NCBI GenBank assembly: GCA_019693395.1
Contig: JAAMXP010003026.1
Span: 1-44,182 of the forward strand
Source: Ettlia oleoabundans
Lineage: Eukaryota; Chlorophyta; Chlorophyceae; Chlamydomonadales
Direction of reading: 5' to 3'
Length of the DNA: 44,182 bases
The notes below the pieces were generated by a model that ran no database searches, was not told where the DNA came from, and saw nothing but the letters and a program-made list of their open reading frames with translations. Below are positions 21,789-34,673 of the stretch, piece by piece. Within the stretch, counting starts at the first letter, position 1, and the number at the start of each line of letters is the position of its first letter. A program made the position numbers and the translations under genes.

Positions 21789-24700
21789 TCATGCAGTGGC
21801 CTCCTTCTTCTTCGGCTTGCCGAGAGAGGGCAGGCCCTTGGGCGACTCCTTGGCAGCTTCCTCCTCCTTTCCTGCCGCTGGCGCCGCCTCCTTCTGCTCC
21901 GGCTCTGGCTCAGGGCCGATGATGTCGGCCATCTGGTCAGCCAGGGGGTGGCCCTTGAGCGCGTTGCGGATGTCAGTGGGGTGCGCGCCTGCAACAATAT
22001 TGACCATGTGGCAAGAGAATGAGGAGGCAACAGGACGGTCGGGACGCGAGGGCAAGCTGGTACCACAATCATGTAACATCCTACAGCAAAACACCATGCC
22101 GAGGTTATACGATATGTCACCGTCCCAGTAGCGTGCCAGCGGTAGCAGGTTACAAGGACTGTCAAACCAGTCAGCCAACCAGCCGTCTAGAGCGATACCA
22201 ACAAGGCTGCTCAAGTGTGCACTTTTGAAGGTGCGATTTCCAGCCAAAGCATTCTAGCCTTTGTTCTGAACCCCCTGCCGTAAAACGGCTGCAGCCCTTC
22301 CTCAGTTGTCCTCCTCCCACAGCACCATTCACCAAAGACCCACTCTCCTCCTCTACACAACCACCACCAGCAGCACCAGCAAGGCCATGAAGGGTTGCCA
22401 ACCAAGGACCAAACGTTTCTCCTTCTTCACCACCCCAACCACCATACCACTGGTGGCACCACTGGTGGCCGCCTGGTGGCAGCAGGAGCAAGGAGCAAGG
22501 ACATTAGAGGGTGCTCACCCGCCTCCCTGAACTTGGCGGCCGCCTCCTCCACCAACGGCTTCCACTCCAGACCGCCCGCAGCACGCAGGATGCTGTGCTC
22601 GTACTTGGCATTGCCGTGCTGCAAAGGATGCGAGGCAGGGAACGGAACACGGCATGCCTCGTTTGCAGAACGGAGCAGGAGGGAAAAGCAAGAAAGCGAG
22701 GGCTGCTGCCGTATGAATTGCCACCCGTTGCCACCGTCACACATTGCCACACACTGCCACAGTCGCAAGACCCCCAGATGAGTTGCGATGCATATGCATC
22801 AATGTGTGGTAATGTGTGACTTGCTGTTGCGGTGAGGTGCCAGCTGACGAAACCCTTACGTTGATGAGCAGGCTCTGCTTCACTGTGGTCTGGTTGTCAG
22901 GGTCGTTGGGGTCCTGTTCAGCCTGCAAGATGGATGTGATGCAGTAGCAGCATGCACTGTTCAGTCTGCTGTGGAAGTCAGCAAGCAAGATGGATATATA
23001 GGAGCATGCACTGGTGGGCCTCTCGTGAACACAGCCAGCCAAGAAAGCAAGCGGGGATCAGACACACGGTGGTGGCTCAGCTGAACGATTTACAGATTGG
23101 GCAAGGGGGGACGTTGTACAGCATAGTGAGGCGCCATGAGACCCCTTTTCAGCTCATGAGTCTTCAGCTGGAACCAGAACATGCCACCTCAGCGCCCCCA
23201 GCGCGCCATCCAGCTCATCTCACCGTTGGCTTCATCTGCTTGATCTCCTTGGCCTTGTCCTCCTCGCTCATGTGCTCAATGGCCTGCTGGATGAAGCCGT
23301 AGGCAGCCTCAAAGTGACTCTCGGCAGCCTGCCAACGAAGAACAAACCAGTGGTGAGAACCACGAGTGAGGCAGGGAAAACTAGGGCGATGTTAGGCACA
23401 TGGTCGCTGGCCAACTGTCGTCAGATACTTGAAATAATCGATGAGCTTTAACAGTCCAATCTATGGGCTGTGACAAGCACCCATGCCCTGCGCAGTGTCA
23501 ATAGTGCAACAGAAGCGCAACATGTAGCTGCCCATATCCCACCCAGCCAAGCCACGAGGGAAGACACAATCGTAACCGCGGCACAGCAATCGGCCCACCT
23601 GGGCGGTCTCTTTGGTCACACGCTCCATGGCGGCCTTCTGGTTCTCCTTGTTGGCTGCCTCCTCGGCTGCGGCACGCTCCTTGCTATCGGCAATGTCGTC
23701 ACGAGGCCTGGAAAGGAGAGGAAAGGGAAGGAGGAGGGAATGGCAGCAAGACTGAGTCAGCAACATCAAGAGAAGGAATGTGAGGAGGAAATGCCGCTGT
23801 TGCTGGTGGGGACAAGTGGCCCAGCCCAGCAGGCGTCAGAAGGCTTTCCAAGCCGGCCAGATTAGAGCTTGTAACAAGCCAGCCACCATACTTTTAAGAC
23901 TGGACAATGTGGTATTGACAATAAACAGGTAAAATGAAGGAAGGCTCACTTGACGGGTGCGATGAGGTAGTTGGCCGCCAGCTTGGCCCGCAGCTGAGCC
24001 AGAGCGCTCTTGCCCAGGTAGCCGTCCAGGAAGGCGGACTTGTAGGCAATGGCGGCATCCAGCTGCTCATCTGCCTTCTGCGTGGAGGAAAGGAGGGGAG
24101 GAAGGAAGAAAGGGGAGATGCATGTTGAGGGGTGGAAGGCAAACAAGGGCACCGCTCGGACGTGGCTGGCAAGTTTGTGAGGGGAATTAAAAAAGGGCAG
24201 GTTTGCAACGCGTTGGCAGTGCGACAACATGCGTGTTCATCATGCGCCCGGCACAAGTTACACTAGTTGGAGGAGGAAGAGGTCAAAGAGACGTGGCAAG
24301 GTGACCTAAACCCCCCAAAAGATCCACCCACCTTCACGTGCTCCTCCACCGCGGCCGCCACCTCGCTGCCGGGCTTGCCCTCCCGCGCCGCCTTGTACAT
24401 GATTGCCTCACCGCGGTACTGGTGCACGGTGGCCTGGTTGTACATGCCGTAGCATACCTGGTCCTGCAGGAATGGGAAGAGTACGGGCAAAATGTATGTG
24501 TTGGTGTTCTGTCTCTTGTGTTGGCAAGGGCGGAAAACTACCAGTTGAGCAACCTGTCTCTTACGTTGGCAAGGGCGGAAAACTCTCGGTTGAGCAACAA
24601 AAACATGCTGAAGACACATAGTGCAGCACAGCGGACTAGGCAGCACTGAAACCGATGGAACAAGACAAAAAGAACAGTAGGGATGAAAACAGCACAGGCA

Positions 24701-27700
24701 GATGTGCGGATCTTCACACCGAAACACCAGCAGCATCCATCCACCTCAAACTTGTCCATGGCCTGGTCCAGCAGCTGCTCCGCCTTAGGGTCCTCACTCA
24801 TCATGGCGTTGAAAGCGGCGGTCAGGCGGTCCTGACCCACCTGCAACAGGGCAGGCAGGCGCATGGGGTGAGCACAGTCAACAAATGGCAGCGGCAGAGA
24901 CGACAAGAGAACAGCAAGCACAGGCCTGGGCCGGCCGGGCAGGTAAGATGGATAACAAGTACCAGCAGCGACGAGCGGTACAGGACACTCATAGAAGTGA
25001 TGAACAGAGAGCTGCTACAAGCTGGCAGCGGCAGCTACAGGCTATCGGCTAGCAGCGGGCAGCTACCAACTATCAGCCAGCAGCCACAAGCCGGCAACCG
25101 GCAGCTGCAGGCTAGCAGCCAGCACCCAGCGCCCACCTCCTGGCACTCCAGTGGCTTGTCGGGGTCGATGCCGCAGTGCTCCTTGAGCAGGTCCACAAAC
25201 TGGAGGATCCACTCGTCGATCTGGAGCTGCGGGGGACGGGAGGCGGGAGGGAGAAGGAACAGGGAGAAGCGTTCTGAGATGCATATTGGGCAGTGAGTTG
25301 GGAGGGCTTCCCGCTAGGGAGCTGAAAGGAGGAGAGTAACAGCAAGGAGACCAGCAATAATGAATCAAAGAATCCAGAGTTTGCTCTGGATTGTTTGATT
25401 GGGGCGGGACCAATTCGTAAAGTAAGATCAAGGAATCAACACATGCCAGCAGCACGGATGGCAGGCAGGGAACAATCAGCGGAGCGGCACCACGACATGC
25501 GCCGCAAAGCAGCACCCAATATGACCCACCGGCGGCTGCGCCTCCTCCTCTGTGGGGGTGGCAGCAGAAGCTGACGCCGCCTTCTGCGCCTCCTGTGCCT
25601 TCTGCAGCTGAGCCAGCATCTGCTTCACATACGCCATCTCCTCATCGGGCACCTTGGGCACCTCGGACTGCAGTACAGGCGGTACAGGGGCAGGGCGATA
25701 CAAAGCATGACAAAGCAGCGGGACCCTCCCGGCCGGTATGCACGACTGGTGCAAGGATGATGGATGCGGTGCGAAGCACAATGAGGAAGCAGCAGCCTCG
25801 CACCAAGTCTGGACCAACCAGAGAACAACATCCCTGCCCAACACCCATCGAGCCTCCCATCCCCACATAATGCCCGCCCCTCGACCCATCTGTACTGCCC
25901 GTCCGCCTGCACTGCTCACCTCGTTGGCCACCTTGACCACCTGCAGCCTGATGGGCGGCAGGCTTTGCTGCGTGAGCTGCGCGCGGGGGCCCACTGCCCG
26001 CTGCGCCGCCTCCACAGACTCCTGCATCGCGCGCTGCACGTCGGCGCGGCTGGCCACAGTGATAAGGTCGCCCTCCCTGCAGTCACAAGCGAGGCAGGTG
26101 GGCGGGCAGGGTGTGAAAGGGGCAGGCAAGAGTTCAGAGGGAACGCTAGCTGGAAAAGGGGGGAAAGTAGGTTGCATGGGGGGTAGGAAAGATGAGTGGA
26201 AACGTNNNNNNNNNNNNNNNNNNNNNNNNNNNNNNNNNNGGGCAAGCGAGGACGACAAGGGCATCCCACCTATCAACAAACCAATGCCCCAAGCTCGATC
26301 GCCTTTTTCCCTGTCCATCCCATACCAATCCCCACACTCACTTGTCCACAAACTTGAGCACAAAGGGCCCGGCAGCGGGGTAGAGCTGACGCACGTGCTC
26401 CATCAGCTCGAGGTAGGTCACACCAGGCACCAGCTGCACCGGGCGAAGCGCGGCGCAAAGCAAGTCAAACAAACAGCTACAATCTGATAAACTCCTCAAG
26501 CAGCTGCAGGCTCAACACTGGCACACCTCCCTCACATTCTAATCGTCTCATCTCCCACCCCCTAAAAACCACCCCAAGCATGCATGCTGCTGTGCTGCAT
26601 TCAACCCCCATGTCCTTAATGCCTTGCATGGCAGCCCACCGCCCAACGAACTCTCAAATCACCGTCAATCAACAGTAAAAATGCCTTTCACGTCACATGC
26701 CCTCTGCGCCAAGGATACCAAGGCTGTTGCACAGCTGTAACACCTCTTGCGTTTGACCCTGTTTGACCCTAAATCTTGTTTATTTAACCAAACAAGCAGC
26801 AGTGGGCAACTAGACAGTTCACCAGCACAGTCCCAAGCCCCACCTGCAGCAGGCGCGTGTCGTCCCCCATGGACAGCTTGGCAGGGAACACGACCTGGCG
26901 CCCGCTGGCTGGGACCTTGGTGGGAACTGAGCTCTTCTTGGACAGGCCGTTGCCCATGCCGGCAGGCTTCTTGCCGCCCACAAGCTCACGCAGGCGCCGC
27001 TCACTGTCCTGCAGGCAGCGGCAGCTTTGGTGCGGGCAGGTGTGAAGGCTGCATAAGCGATGGCACGTGCTGGGAATGGAAACGCACACGTGCATACTCG
27101 ATGTGCAAGACGTAATGGCAAAGATGCTGCCCAAATTTGGCTGTTGTTTGGAGACAGTTCAGTAGCTTCATCATGTGGGATAGGTATTCCTGGTAAGGGC
27201 CCCGCAACTTGGCAGCATGTAGCATGGCTGCTGTGCATGAAGTGAGCAGGCCTTGTCCGGAATGCTCCGCGCTCACATCCACTCAAAGCTGGCCCGAGCA
27301 GCATACGATTGTCTGCGCGTGTGCGTCTTGCTTCTTTGCATGGCATGAGAAAGCAGCCTGCGACCACCTTGCTTTCTTCGGTGGCAGTGTCCAGCTTGTT
27401 TGCCCGCTGCAGGTCCGCCAGAGCCTGCTTGTGCTGCCCCATCTGCTCGTACGCCTTAGCACGGCGAATCAGAGCCTTGTAGAAGTTGGGCTGCCCCTCC
27501 AGCGCAGCGGAGCACTCTGTCACCGCCTCCTTGTAGCTGCTCAGCGGGAAAAGGGGAGGGCAGAAAGCGCGCTGGGTGGTGGTGGATGGCGTGTGCGAGG
27601 GCCTCCTTGCTTGCCCGGTGCTCATTGTCAGACTCAAGCTGGAAATCCGGACGTAAGCAAGCTGATTGTTTGATGCCTGCAACCCTTCCATTGCACCCAC

Positions 27701-28175
27701 AGAGACCGGAACCCCTCGAATGGCACGCACCGCTTGTGCATCATGTGGCAGGCAGCCTTGTTGCTGTGCAGCAGCGCGGCGTCAGGAGCGTCGGCGGGCA
27801 CCAGCTTGAGGGCCTCGTCATAAAGACGCAGCGCTGTGTCATAATCCCTCTTGGCAAAGCTGCTGTTGCCATCGGCCTTTAGCTGCGCCAGGGACTCAGC
27901 AGCCTGCACGACACAACCCAGCCTCACACTCTCACCCATGTGGCACCCAGCAGCACAGGTCTCCCGCCACGAGCTGTCCATGGGCACCATTCATGCGCGT
28001 CTGCCAATGTAATGGAGCTCGTTTGCCTACGCCTGGTGGTCAGGCCCCTTGGCTGGTGAAAAGGGTGGTGGGCAACTGCATGCGGCTCTCCGAGCCCTAC
28101 CTCCATGACACATTGGAGTCTCACCTCAGCAGAAATCACCGCCTCAGTCGCCGCGCCCTTGCCCTTCTTCGCCAT
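21789..28175 (-). CDS. TPR-PB1 protein, CLMP1/Phox family
   Basis: Resembles plant CLUMPED CHLOROPLASTS 1 and Phox proteins, which influence chloroplast distribution and size; no enzymatic activity is expected. Sixteen exons (minus): 28175-28125, 27903-27731, 27536-27368, 27008-26844, 26433-26342, 26076-25920, 25667-25530, 25226-25137, 24840-24745, 24463-24332, 24077-23950, 23707-23599, 23328-23224, 22922-22860, 22618-22519, 21988-21789; 655 residues. Three TPR repeats occupy ~20-130 (KADGNSSFAKRDYDTALRLY, LHSNKAACHMM, FYKALIRRAKAYEQMG). A PB1 domain covers ~160-245 (QVVFPAKLSMGDDTRLLQ, FVDKEGDLITV). The conserved plant segment IDEWILQFVDLLKEHCGIDP follows, then an acidic coiled helical region and a Lys/Pro/Glu tail. 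All fifteen introns look GT-AG. The intron 26341-26077 contains the assembly gap. ATG 28175 gives MAKKGKG. Confidence 0.9.
26206..26239. other. Assembly gap of 34 N
   Basis: 34 undetermined bases inside the TPR-PB1 intron that contains the middle of the PB1 domain. Both flanking exons join in phase, so no coding sequence need be missing. Confidence 0.99.
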
Positions 28176-28630
28176 CTTAATTGCTCTCTGTCCAACCCCC
28201 AAGCAGCCACCCTGCAGTCTCAAATGTGTCAGGAAAGACTAGCCGTAGAATCTGTATGTGTGGTGGGGGGCAACAGGCAGACTGCGTGAACTAGCGGCTG
28301 AGGGCAGCAACCCAGATTGCAAGTTAGAAAGCCGTGGAATACGTATTTCCACCCGTTCTCGCTGTGAGATCACTGCAGTGACATCCCCTGTCTTGATCTC
28401 GAATCGGTTGGGAGCTTGCTGCGCCGAATTGGAAGGACAATGAGAAGAACATGTGGGGTGTCGGCAGGAGCTTCTAAAGCTGGTGCGACACGCCTACAGC
28501 TCTTATGCGGACATCAATGCATTCAATCTAGTACGGGCATTGGGCTAGTGTTTTAAGCTGCCTGGGCTGCCTGCAGGTTACCCGACAGTGCAACGAAGGA
28601 CAGCACCTCGTCCACAGAACGCTGGCAGGA
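28176..28630. promoter_or_regulatory. Divergent 5' region of the TPR-PB1 and kinase genes
   Basis: About 455 bp between the two proposed ATG codons, so a bidirectional promoter is likely. No TATA box is clear. The kinase start, and therefore the right boundary, is uncertain. Confidence 0.4.
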
Positions 28631-31600
28631 ATGAACGGTGGAGCGCAAGCAGTCAGAAGCAGAACGGCGGCAGGCAATACCGACCGGCAGGCCGCTCACC
28701 TGCTGCCAGGCAGCATGGAGCACTTGCCGCTGCTGCAGGGCAGGAGGGCAGCACATCTTCTACGCCATCCCGCGGCAGCCTGCCAGGGCAAATGAGTGAG
28801 CAGGCTTGCAGACAGCTTTCATTTCCAAACAAACTCAAGCTGCTAGTGGCTGTTCTCATGCTTCTTCGATGCGCATGCAGAAACATGCAAAGTTGAGCGG
28901 TACCAAAGATTACCACGCTCTTTCCCTGTGCACTACACAAGTATATATATTATTTTCTCTCTGGCATGATGAGTTTGCAGATTTCAAGCCAGGGACATTG
29001 CTGGGGGGCAAGTACGAGGTGCAGGAGCTGCTAGGGCGCGGCGGCAACGGCGTGACCTACCTCTGCCGTGACGCCGCCTCTGGGGTGCAAGTCGCCGTGA
29101 AGTGCCTATCCCTGCGCAGGTAGGGCAGTTGATCTACCAGTTGGAACTATTGTTGTTTTTTACGAGTGCAGTTAAAAGCTTGCTACAAGAATGCATTTTG
29201 AACTAAATACAATGCCTGGGTCTGTAACGGTCACTGCCAACCCCTTGCAATGCTGTCTGCCGCCCTACGCCTCGCCTCTGTCTATCCCCACCCGTTTGCC
29301 CTGCTCGGTCCCACCAGCCAAATCACCTGGCTGCACTGCCTGCCCATTTACCTTCCTTTTTGACAGCCTGAGGGACTGGAAGCAGCTGGAGCTGTTCGAG
29401 CGGGAGGCACAGATCCTCAAAAATCTTGAACACAGGTGGGGTCTTGAAGCACATGTTGGGTGCTGCGCGGCTTGCATGGCAAGCCATACTTGGTACCAGG
29501 CAGTGGGGCTGGGGGTTCTATAACCAGGAATCGGGGCGCGGCTCTGGGAATTGCCGCTGCATCTATCCATGGGATAGGGAGGTTCTGCATGAGTGCGGCC
29601 TTGCTGCCATTGAATTGAGCATTACGAGTGCAGCTGGCAGGTAACTGTCACAACGATGGGAGAGCAAGCTGATGGCAGGGGGTTTGGCAGTGCAACCAGC
29701 TTGGCACCCCTGCTTGTGACTTATAGTGCCTGCTGGCTGTGGTGGTAATGTGGGTGCGGTTCTAGATATAAACCCGAAGGTATGCACTGATGCTCCAATG
29801 GCGGTACTGCAGGGGCATCCCACAGTACCTCGAGTATTTTGAGCAGGACACAGAGCAGGACCGCGCTTTCTTCCTGGTGCAGGTGGGATTTTGGTTGTTT
29901 TACCGCAGCAACATGCCCCCCGTTCCTATCACTCTTTCTCAATTGTCGCCTTGCCAGCCCCACACTGCAGGAAGTGGCTCAAGGGAAGTCCCTGGCCGAC
30001 ATGGTGGCTGGGGGGTGGAGGGCAGATGAGGCGGAGGTTACCCGCATCGCTGTGGAGCTGCTGGGGATATTGGAGTACCTGGGAAACAGGCGGCCGCCCG
30101 TCATCCACAGGTGCATCCTGAAAGAGATTTTAGTGTGTGTATGTGAGTGTGGTGGTGAGGATAGTGGTGGGGTGGGGGTGTGAGGTAGCAATAACGCCGC
30201 TCACGCTGCCCACTGGCTCGCCAGCCAGCCTGCCTGTTCAACAGCCTCAACTGCTTCCTTGTTTGTTCTCTGCAGGGACGTGAAGCCGGAGAACATTGTG
30301 ATTGAAGGGGGCATGACAGGAGGCCGCGTGTTCTTGGTGGACTTTGGGGGCGTGCAGGTGGGTTGGCTGATTGAACTCCTTGAGTGCAGTTGGCTGGGTG
30401 GCTGTAATGTGCTATATTGCTGGCCGGCTGTGTTCAGTACTTTTCCAAGCAGTGACCTGCTCTGCCATGGTGTGCCACGTCGTGCCATGCCATAGCTGCG
30501 ATCCTGTCGCGCCTTTGCAGGCTGCCGCCTCTGCCGCTGACACCCTCGGCAGCACAATAGTGGGCACTTACGGTTACATGGCACCCGAGCAGTTCAGAGG
30601 GGCGGCGACCCCCGCCTCTGATCTGTACGGGCTGGGCGGTACGCTGCTGTTCTTGCTTTCGGGGCGCCTGCCTTCCTCCTTCCCGGTGGACCGCATGAGG
30701 ATGGACCTCAGCTCAGGTGGGTGGGTTAGCTTATGGGTGGTGCTTAGAGCGGTCATGTCAGGGCACGGATTGGCGGATAGTGTGGCAAAGGCCGGCGTTG
30801 GGTTTGGAATTGGGATTAGGCTGGAGCACTGCGTAAACTGATGGCGTTTGGAGAACCATCTGTGTATGCCTGTCCGTCCGTCCATCTAATAACTGTGTTG
30901 CAGTGAAGATGGGTGCGCGGCTGGAGGCGGTGGTGGAGGGCCTTCTGGAGCCGGTACCAGAGGACAGGCTTTCGGCCGAGGAGGCGACAGCGGTGTTGAC
31001 CGGCAGGCCGCGCCCAGCCAGGTGGGTGGGAGGGTGGTGGGGCAGGCTTGCAATGTGGAAGGCCTGTCCTGCCAGGTGGGTGGTTGAGTGTGGCGGGGCA
31101 GGCTTTTTGAGCGGCCAGTCTCATCCAGCCAGATGGTGGGTGGGTGGGTGAGTTGAGTGTGGGCTGGGCAGGCTTTATGAGCGACAACCCCGCTCTTGCC
31201 AGCTAAAGCAGCTACATCTATATCAAGCGTGTCATATGCCTCACTCTGCACCTCGGACGTTTGGTGTGGGGCTCTGCAGATAGCCTCGAATCCCCTCCAC
31301 TGCCTCCAAAGTGTTGTGATCCATTTGTTACCTGTCCTTTTGCCGCAGGAATGGCGGTCAGGGTAGCTACTCGTCAGCTGCCGACCCCTACAGCTCTTCC
31401 GACACCTCCTACGCCCGCCGGCGCCCCGCTGGCAGCAAGATTGCGGTGAAAAAGCGCGGCCCCCGCCTGGAGATTGACATCCCGCCCTCAGGCTTCAGGT
31501 AGGGGGGCTTCTATTACACTTAACGTGTGCTTGAATGTGGAGGCCGGGGGTGGGGGTGGGTTTGTGGGTTGTGCGTGGGTGGGGGGACAGCGACCCGTAC

Positions 31601-33829
31601 GCACATATACCACCACTGCCACTAAAACCACCACCATCATTGTCTCACGCACCAGAATCCACCTACACATCGCAATTTCACATCTCGTCACCAACTTGTT
31701 CCCCGCAGCTCCGACTCACTGGCCACCGGCGCTTTTGCCCTCACTTGGAACTCATTCGTCGCCTTCTGGACCATCTCAGCGGTGGCGGGTGGCGGCCTCA
31801 TCTTCGGCCTCTTCTCCCTGCCCTTCTGGGCAGCGGGATATCAGCTGGCCAAGCAGGCCTTTGGTCGGCAGTTCATCAGGTAAATGGTTTGGTCGGGGCT
31901 GAGTTACGTGGCCAACCTGGGCCGCCAGTTTTCCGCTTTGCAGCGACGGGCTTGCTGCTCACAAACCTGGCCTCCTGTCAATATATTTGGCCTCCTGTCA
32001 ATATATTCTTTGCTGCTGTTCGTTGCTGCTGTTCTGCACCCAACCCCCAAATGGCACCCACTTGCCAAACTATGATTTTGATGCCCAACCCACCCAATCA
32101 CCAGCATCTGGTTGTTGCCTAGTTGTAGGGAGCGGCTGCTCATCAACCTCAACTCCTGGAAGATCGAGCAGCAGCTGGCGTTTGCACGGGGCGGCAAGGT
32201 CGAGTGGGATGAGGATAAAGGGCAGAGGAAGGAGCTTTCAGGTGAGTTACGGCATGTCATTTGAATCTATAGAAATTGAAATAAACATTTCTCTCATGCG
32301 TTAACTCTGTGAAATCCTTGAGTCATAGGTCACACTCGACAAAAGAGTTGTTATCACCCTGCTGGAGGCAATATTGCTGTGCCTGTTTCCTCCAACACCA
32401 CACAAATTGTGGCATTACCCCTTAAATTTCGACCCCCTTCGCCATTTCAAGCAAGATGGCTGTGGCAGTTGGCGGCCGCTTTGTCCTACCCCTCCATCTA
32501 CTCTGCGTTATTCATCCCAATCTGCCTCTTTCTTTGCTGCAGGGCGGGTTGCGGATCTTCAAGGAGCAAGCATTGAGGTGCCGATGGTGGTGAATGGTCA
32601 GCCGCAGTACCAGCTTGTACTGCAGGTGAGTTATGCCCACACGACCTGGTTAGTAGGCTGTGTATCACCTGGCCAGACACGGCTAGTTGGCCAGCTCTAA
32701 TCAAGTTTGTTGGGGGGCAGGAGAGGGACTGCTATAGTTCCTGCGTTTGGCTCAACAGCTTGTTGCGGTTTGCGTGGGCATTCAACGAATTGGAAGCCTC
32801 CTACTCGGTCTCGCAATGTTCACCCGTGGTGGATCCGTGAGCTCAATGCCGTGTGTCCGGCCTCCCCTCCCCACCCCCCAAGTAACCCTAGTAACCCAAG
32901 TAAGGATCCCCATGCCTGGTCCCCGGCTTCCTGTGATGCGCAGGAGGGCATCAACCGCCACGTGTTTGGTGAGGGGCTCAACCCGCTCGAGCAGGAGTGG
33001 CTGGCTGAAGTGATCAACGAACACCTGGGTAAGTTGAACTTCATCTAAGCTCGATGATGCGTAGCAGTCAGCTGCTTTACTATGGCTGGCTGAAGGATCA
33101 CACAACACCTGGGCGAGCTGAGTTTACAAGGTCAATACAGCAGTACAGCAGCACACAAACAAGCAACACAGCAGCCAAGATTGTGTTGTGCGAGCTATCA
33201 GATGGATGGCTTGTACCAAGCCGCCAGGTTCCTATGTTGAGCTGAAGTGACAATCGGGCACCTGCAAAGGCTGTGATGCAAGCTGTTGGAGGTCATTGGA
33301 TACTTGGAACAGCTTGAAACTCACCCTGGTCCCCATACACCTTGGGATCACGGACCTGAAATGCTGGCAAGCGCACCTGGGCAGCTATCTGCCTGCACAC
33401 ATCTGACTGTTCTCTGCGCGCGGCTGTGGTGGTGGTGCAGGCGAGAACCGGGGTCGTGTGCGGGAGTTGAGTGGCTTTGTGGCAGGGGAGGGCCGCGCCG
33501 CACTCCCGGAGCCTTCCAGCGGGGGCCAGAGGCAGGGGCAAGGCGGGCAGCGGCGTTTCTCAGATTTTGCCAGCTCAGCTGCCAACTCAGCACAGCAGGA
33601 GGCGGAGCTTGCTGAGTCAGCTGCCCGCACTGCTGGTGCGCGCGCCAGAAGAGCGGCAGGCAAAGCGGCAGAAGAAGCACGGGAGGCTGGGGAGCGCGCT
33701 GCGGCTGACGCAAGGCGTGCTGGACGCTTGGGGGGCTCCGCCTGGGGTGGCCGCGGCAGGCAACAGCAGCAGCAGCAGCGGTGGAATGATGATGACGATG
33801 ATGATCTGTTTGGCACTCTACGCGATTGA
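28631..33829 (+). CDS. Membrane-anchored Ser/Thr protein kinase
   Basis: Complete kinase domain: glycine loop LGRGGNGVTYL, VAVK Lys (~93), HRD (191-193) in HRDVKPEN, DFG (214-216) in VDFGG, and MAPEQ (240-243). Exons: 28631-28787, 28981-29119, 29367-29435, 29813-29882, 29971-30110, 30276-30357, 30521-30716, 30904-31021, 31349-31498, 31709-31879, 32129-32241, 32543-32625, 32944-33028, 33441-33829; 653 residues. After the kinase comes a basic linker (ARRRPAGSKIAVKKRGPRLE), a hydrophobic region at ~384-420 able to form one or two membrane helices (AFWTISAVAGGGLIFGLFSL), a soluble domain (EGINRHVFGEGLNPLEQEWL), and an Ala/Arg-rich C-terminus ending in polyGln and an Asp run. This layout suggests a plastid-type kinase of cyanobacterial style, but I cannot name a subfamily. 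Exon 1 is the weakest part: it needs a GC donor (CCAGG-GCAAAT), and ATG 28869, read without splicing, is the alternative. Confidence 0.85.
31012..31190 (+). repeat. 54-57-bp degenerate repeats copying a splice donor
   Basis: The real donor junction of the kinase exon ending at 31021 (GCCAG-GTGGG) is repeated 54 bp later (31071-31080), and again, degenerate, at 31128. Each unit also carries GGGCAGGCTT (near 31040, 31096 and 31166). About three copies in all. Confidence 0.75.
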
Positions 33830-34673
33830 GTTCCGTTTTCCCTACCCGCCGATTGAATTCAGCTTTTTCAAACGAATGCTTTGCATGTGAGACGACTTTC
33901 TTTCTTACCATGCACGGAGCTTTGCCCCCCTATTTTTGTGCCGGCTGATTCCTCCCCACTCAAGTCGATACTGTTTCTTTTTTCCTTCCCATACTTTTCT
34001 CAGGCATTGCAATGTCTTTCTCCCTATACACACAACTACTGTTGTATTCCCATTTGTGCTTGTAACAAATGTTTTCTTTGATGCGTGCAAGGCTAAAGAA
34101 ACTGCATCCATTGCCTGGTTACCTTACCGGCTGGCTGGTGGGTAGCTGGTGTTAGAATCTCCAGCAGGTCAAGGGCCAGCAGGGTAAGGCAAATTGTTGA
34201 TGCATCTCTGCAGGCCAGGGCCCAAGTCAGGGTCTCTCGCCACTGGTTCTGCGCTGCTTCTCCTGCACAAGTTGTGGCGCTGCACCAGAACCTGGTTTTG
34301 AGGCGTCACTGCCGTATTGCACTGTCGCTTGAGGGAGGCACCAGCAAGTGGTTGTTTTATGGTGGGTGGATAGGCGGTGAGATTTGAGTGGCTGACATGT
34401 ATTTCAAAGGGTAGCAAAAGTTTGTTGCGGTGCATGCAACACATCTAGCTTGGTTTTGGTGGAAATATTGAACGCAAACCATATTCATTTACTCATGCGC
34501 TAAGGCACATGACTGCAGATTTCAATGCATGATTTACTGCAGTGCTGGCTGCACTGATCACAAGGCCCAATCAAAGAAGCACATACTAAACATAAGCATC
34601 TAGGGAATCCATTGGCCGGACCAAGAAAGGGGTGGCCCAACGAAAACAAAGGCGGAAAGCAAGCTGCTGGCCT
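33830..34673. other. Convergent intergenic region, kinase to carrier
   Basis: T-rich 3' flank of the kinase followed by the 3' flank of the carrier. Apart from the poly(A) signal, I see no supported feature. Confidence 0.5.
34061..34065 (+). terminator. TGTAA poly(A) signal, kinase
   Basis: TGTAA lies 232 bp after the kinase stop codon, in a T-rich stretch. Confidence 0.55.
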
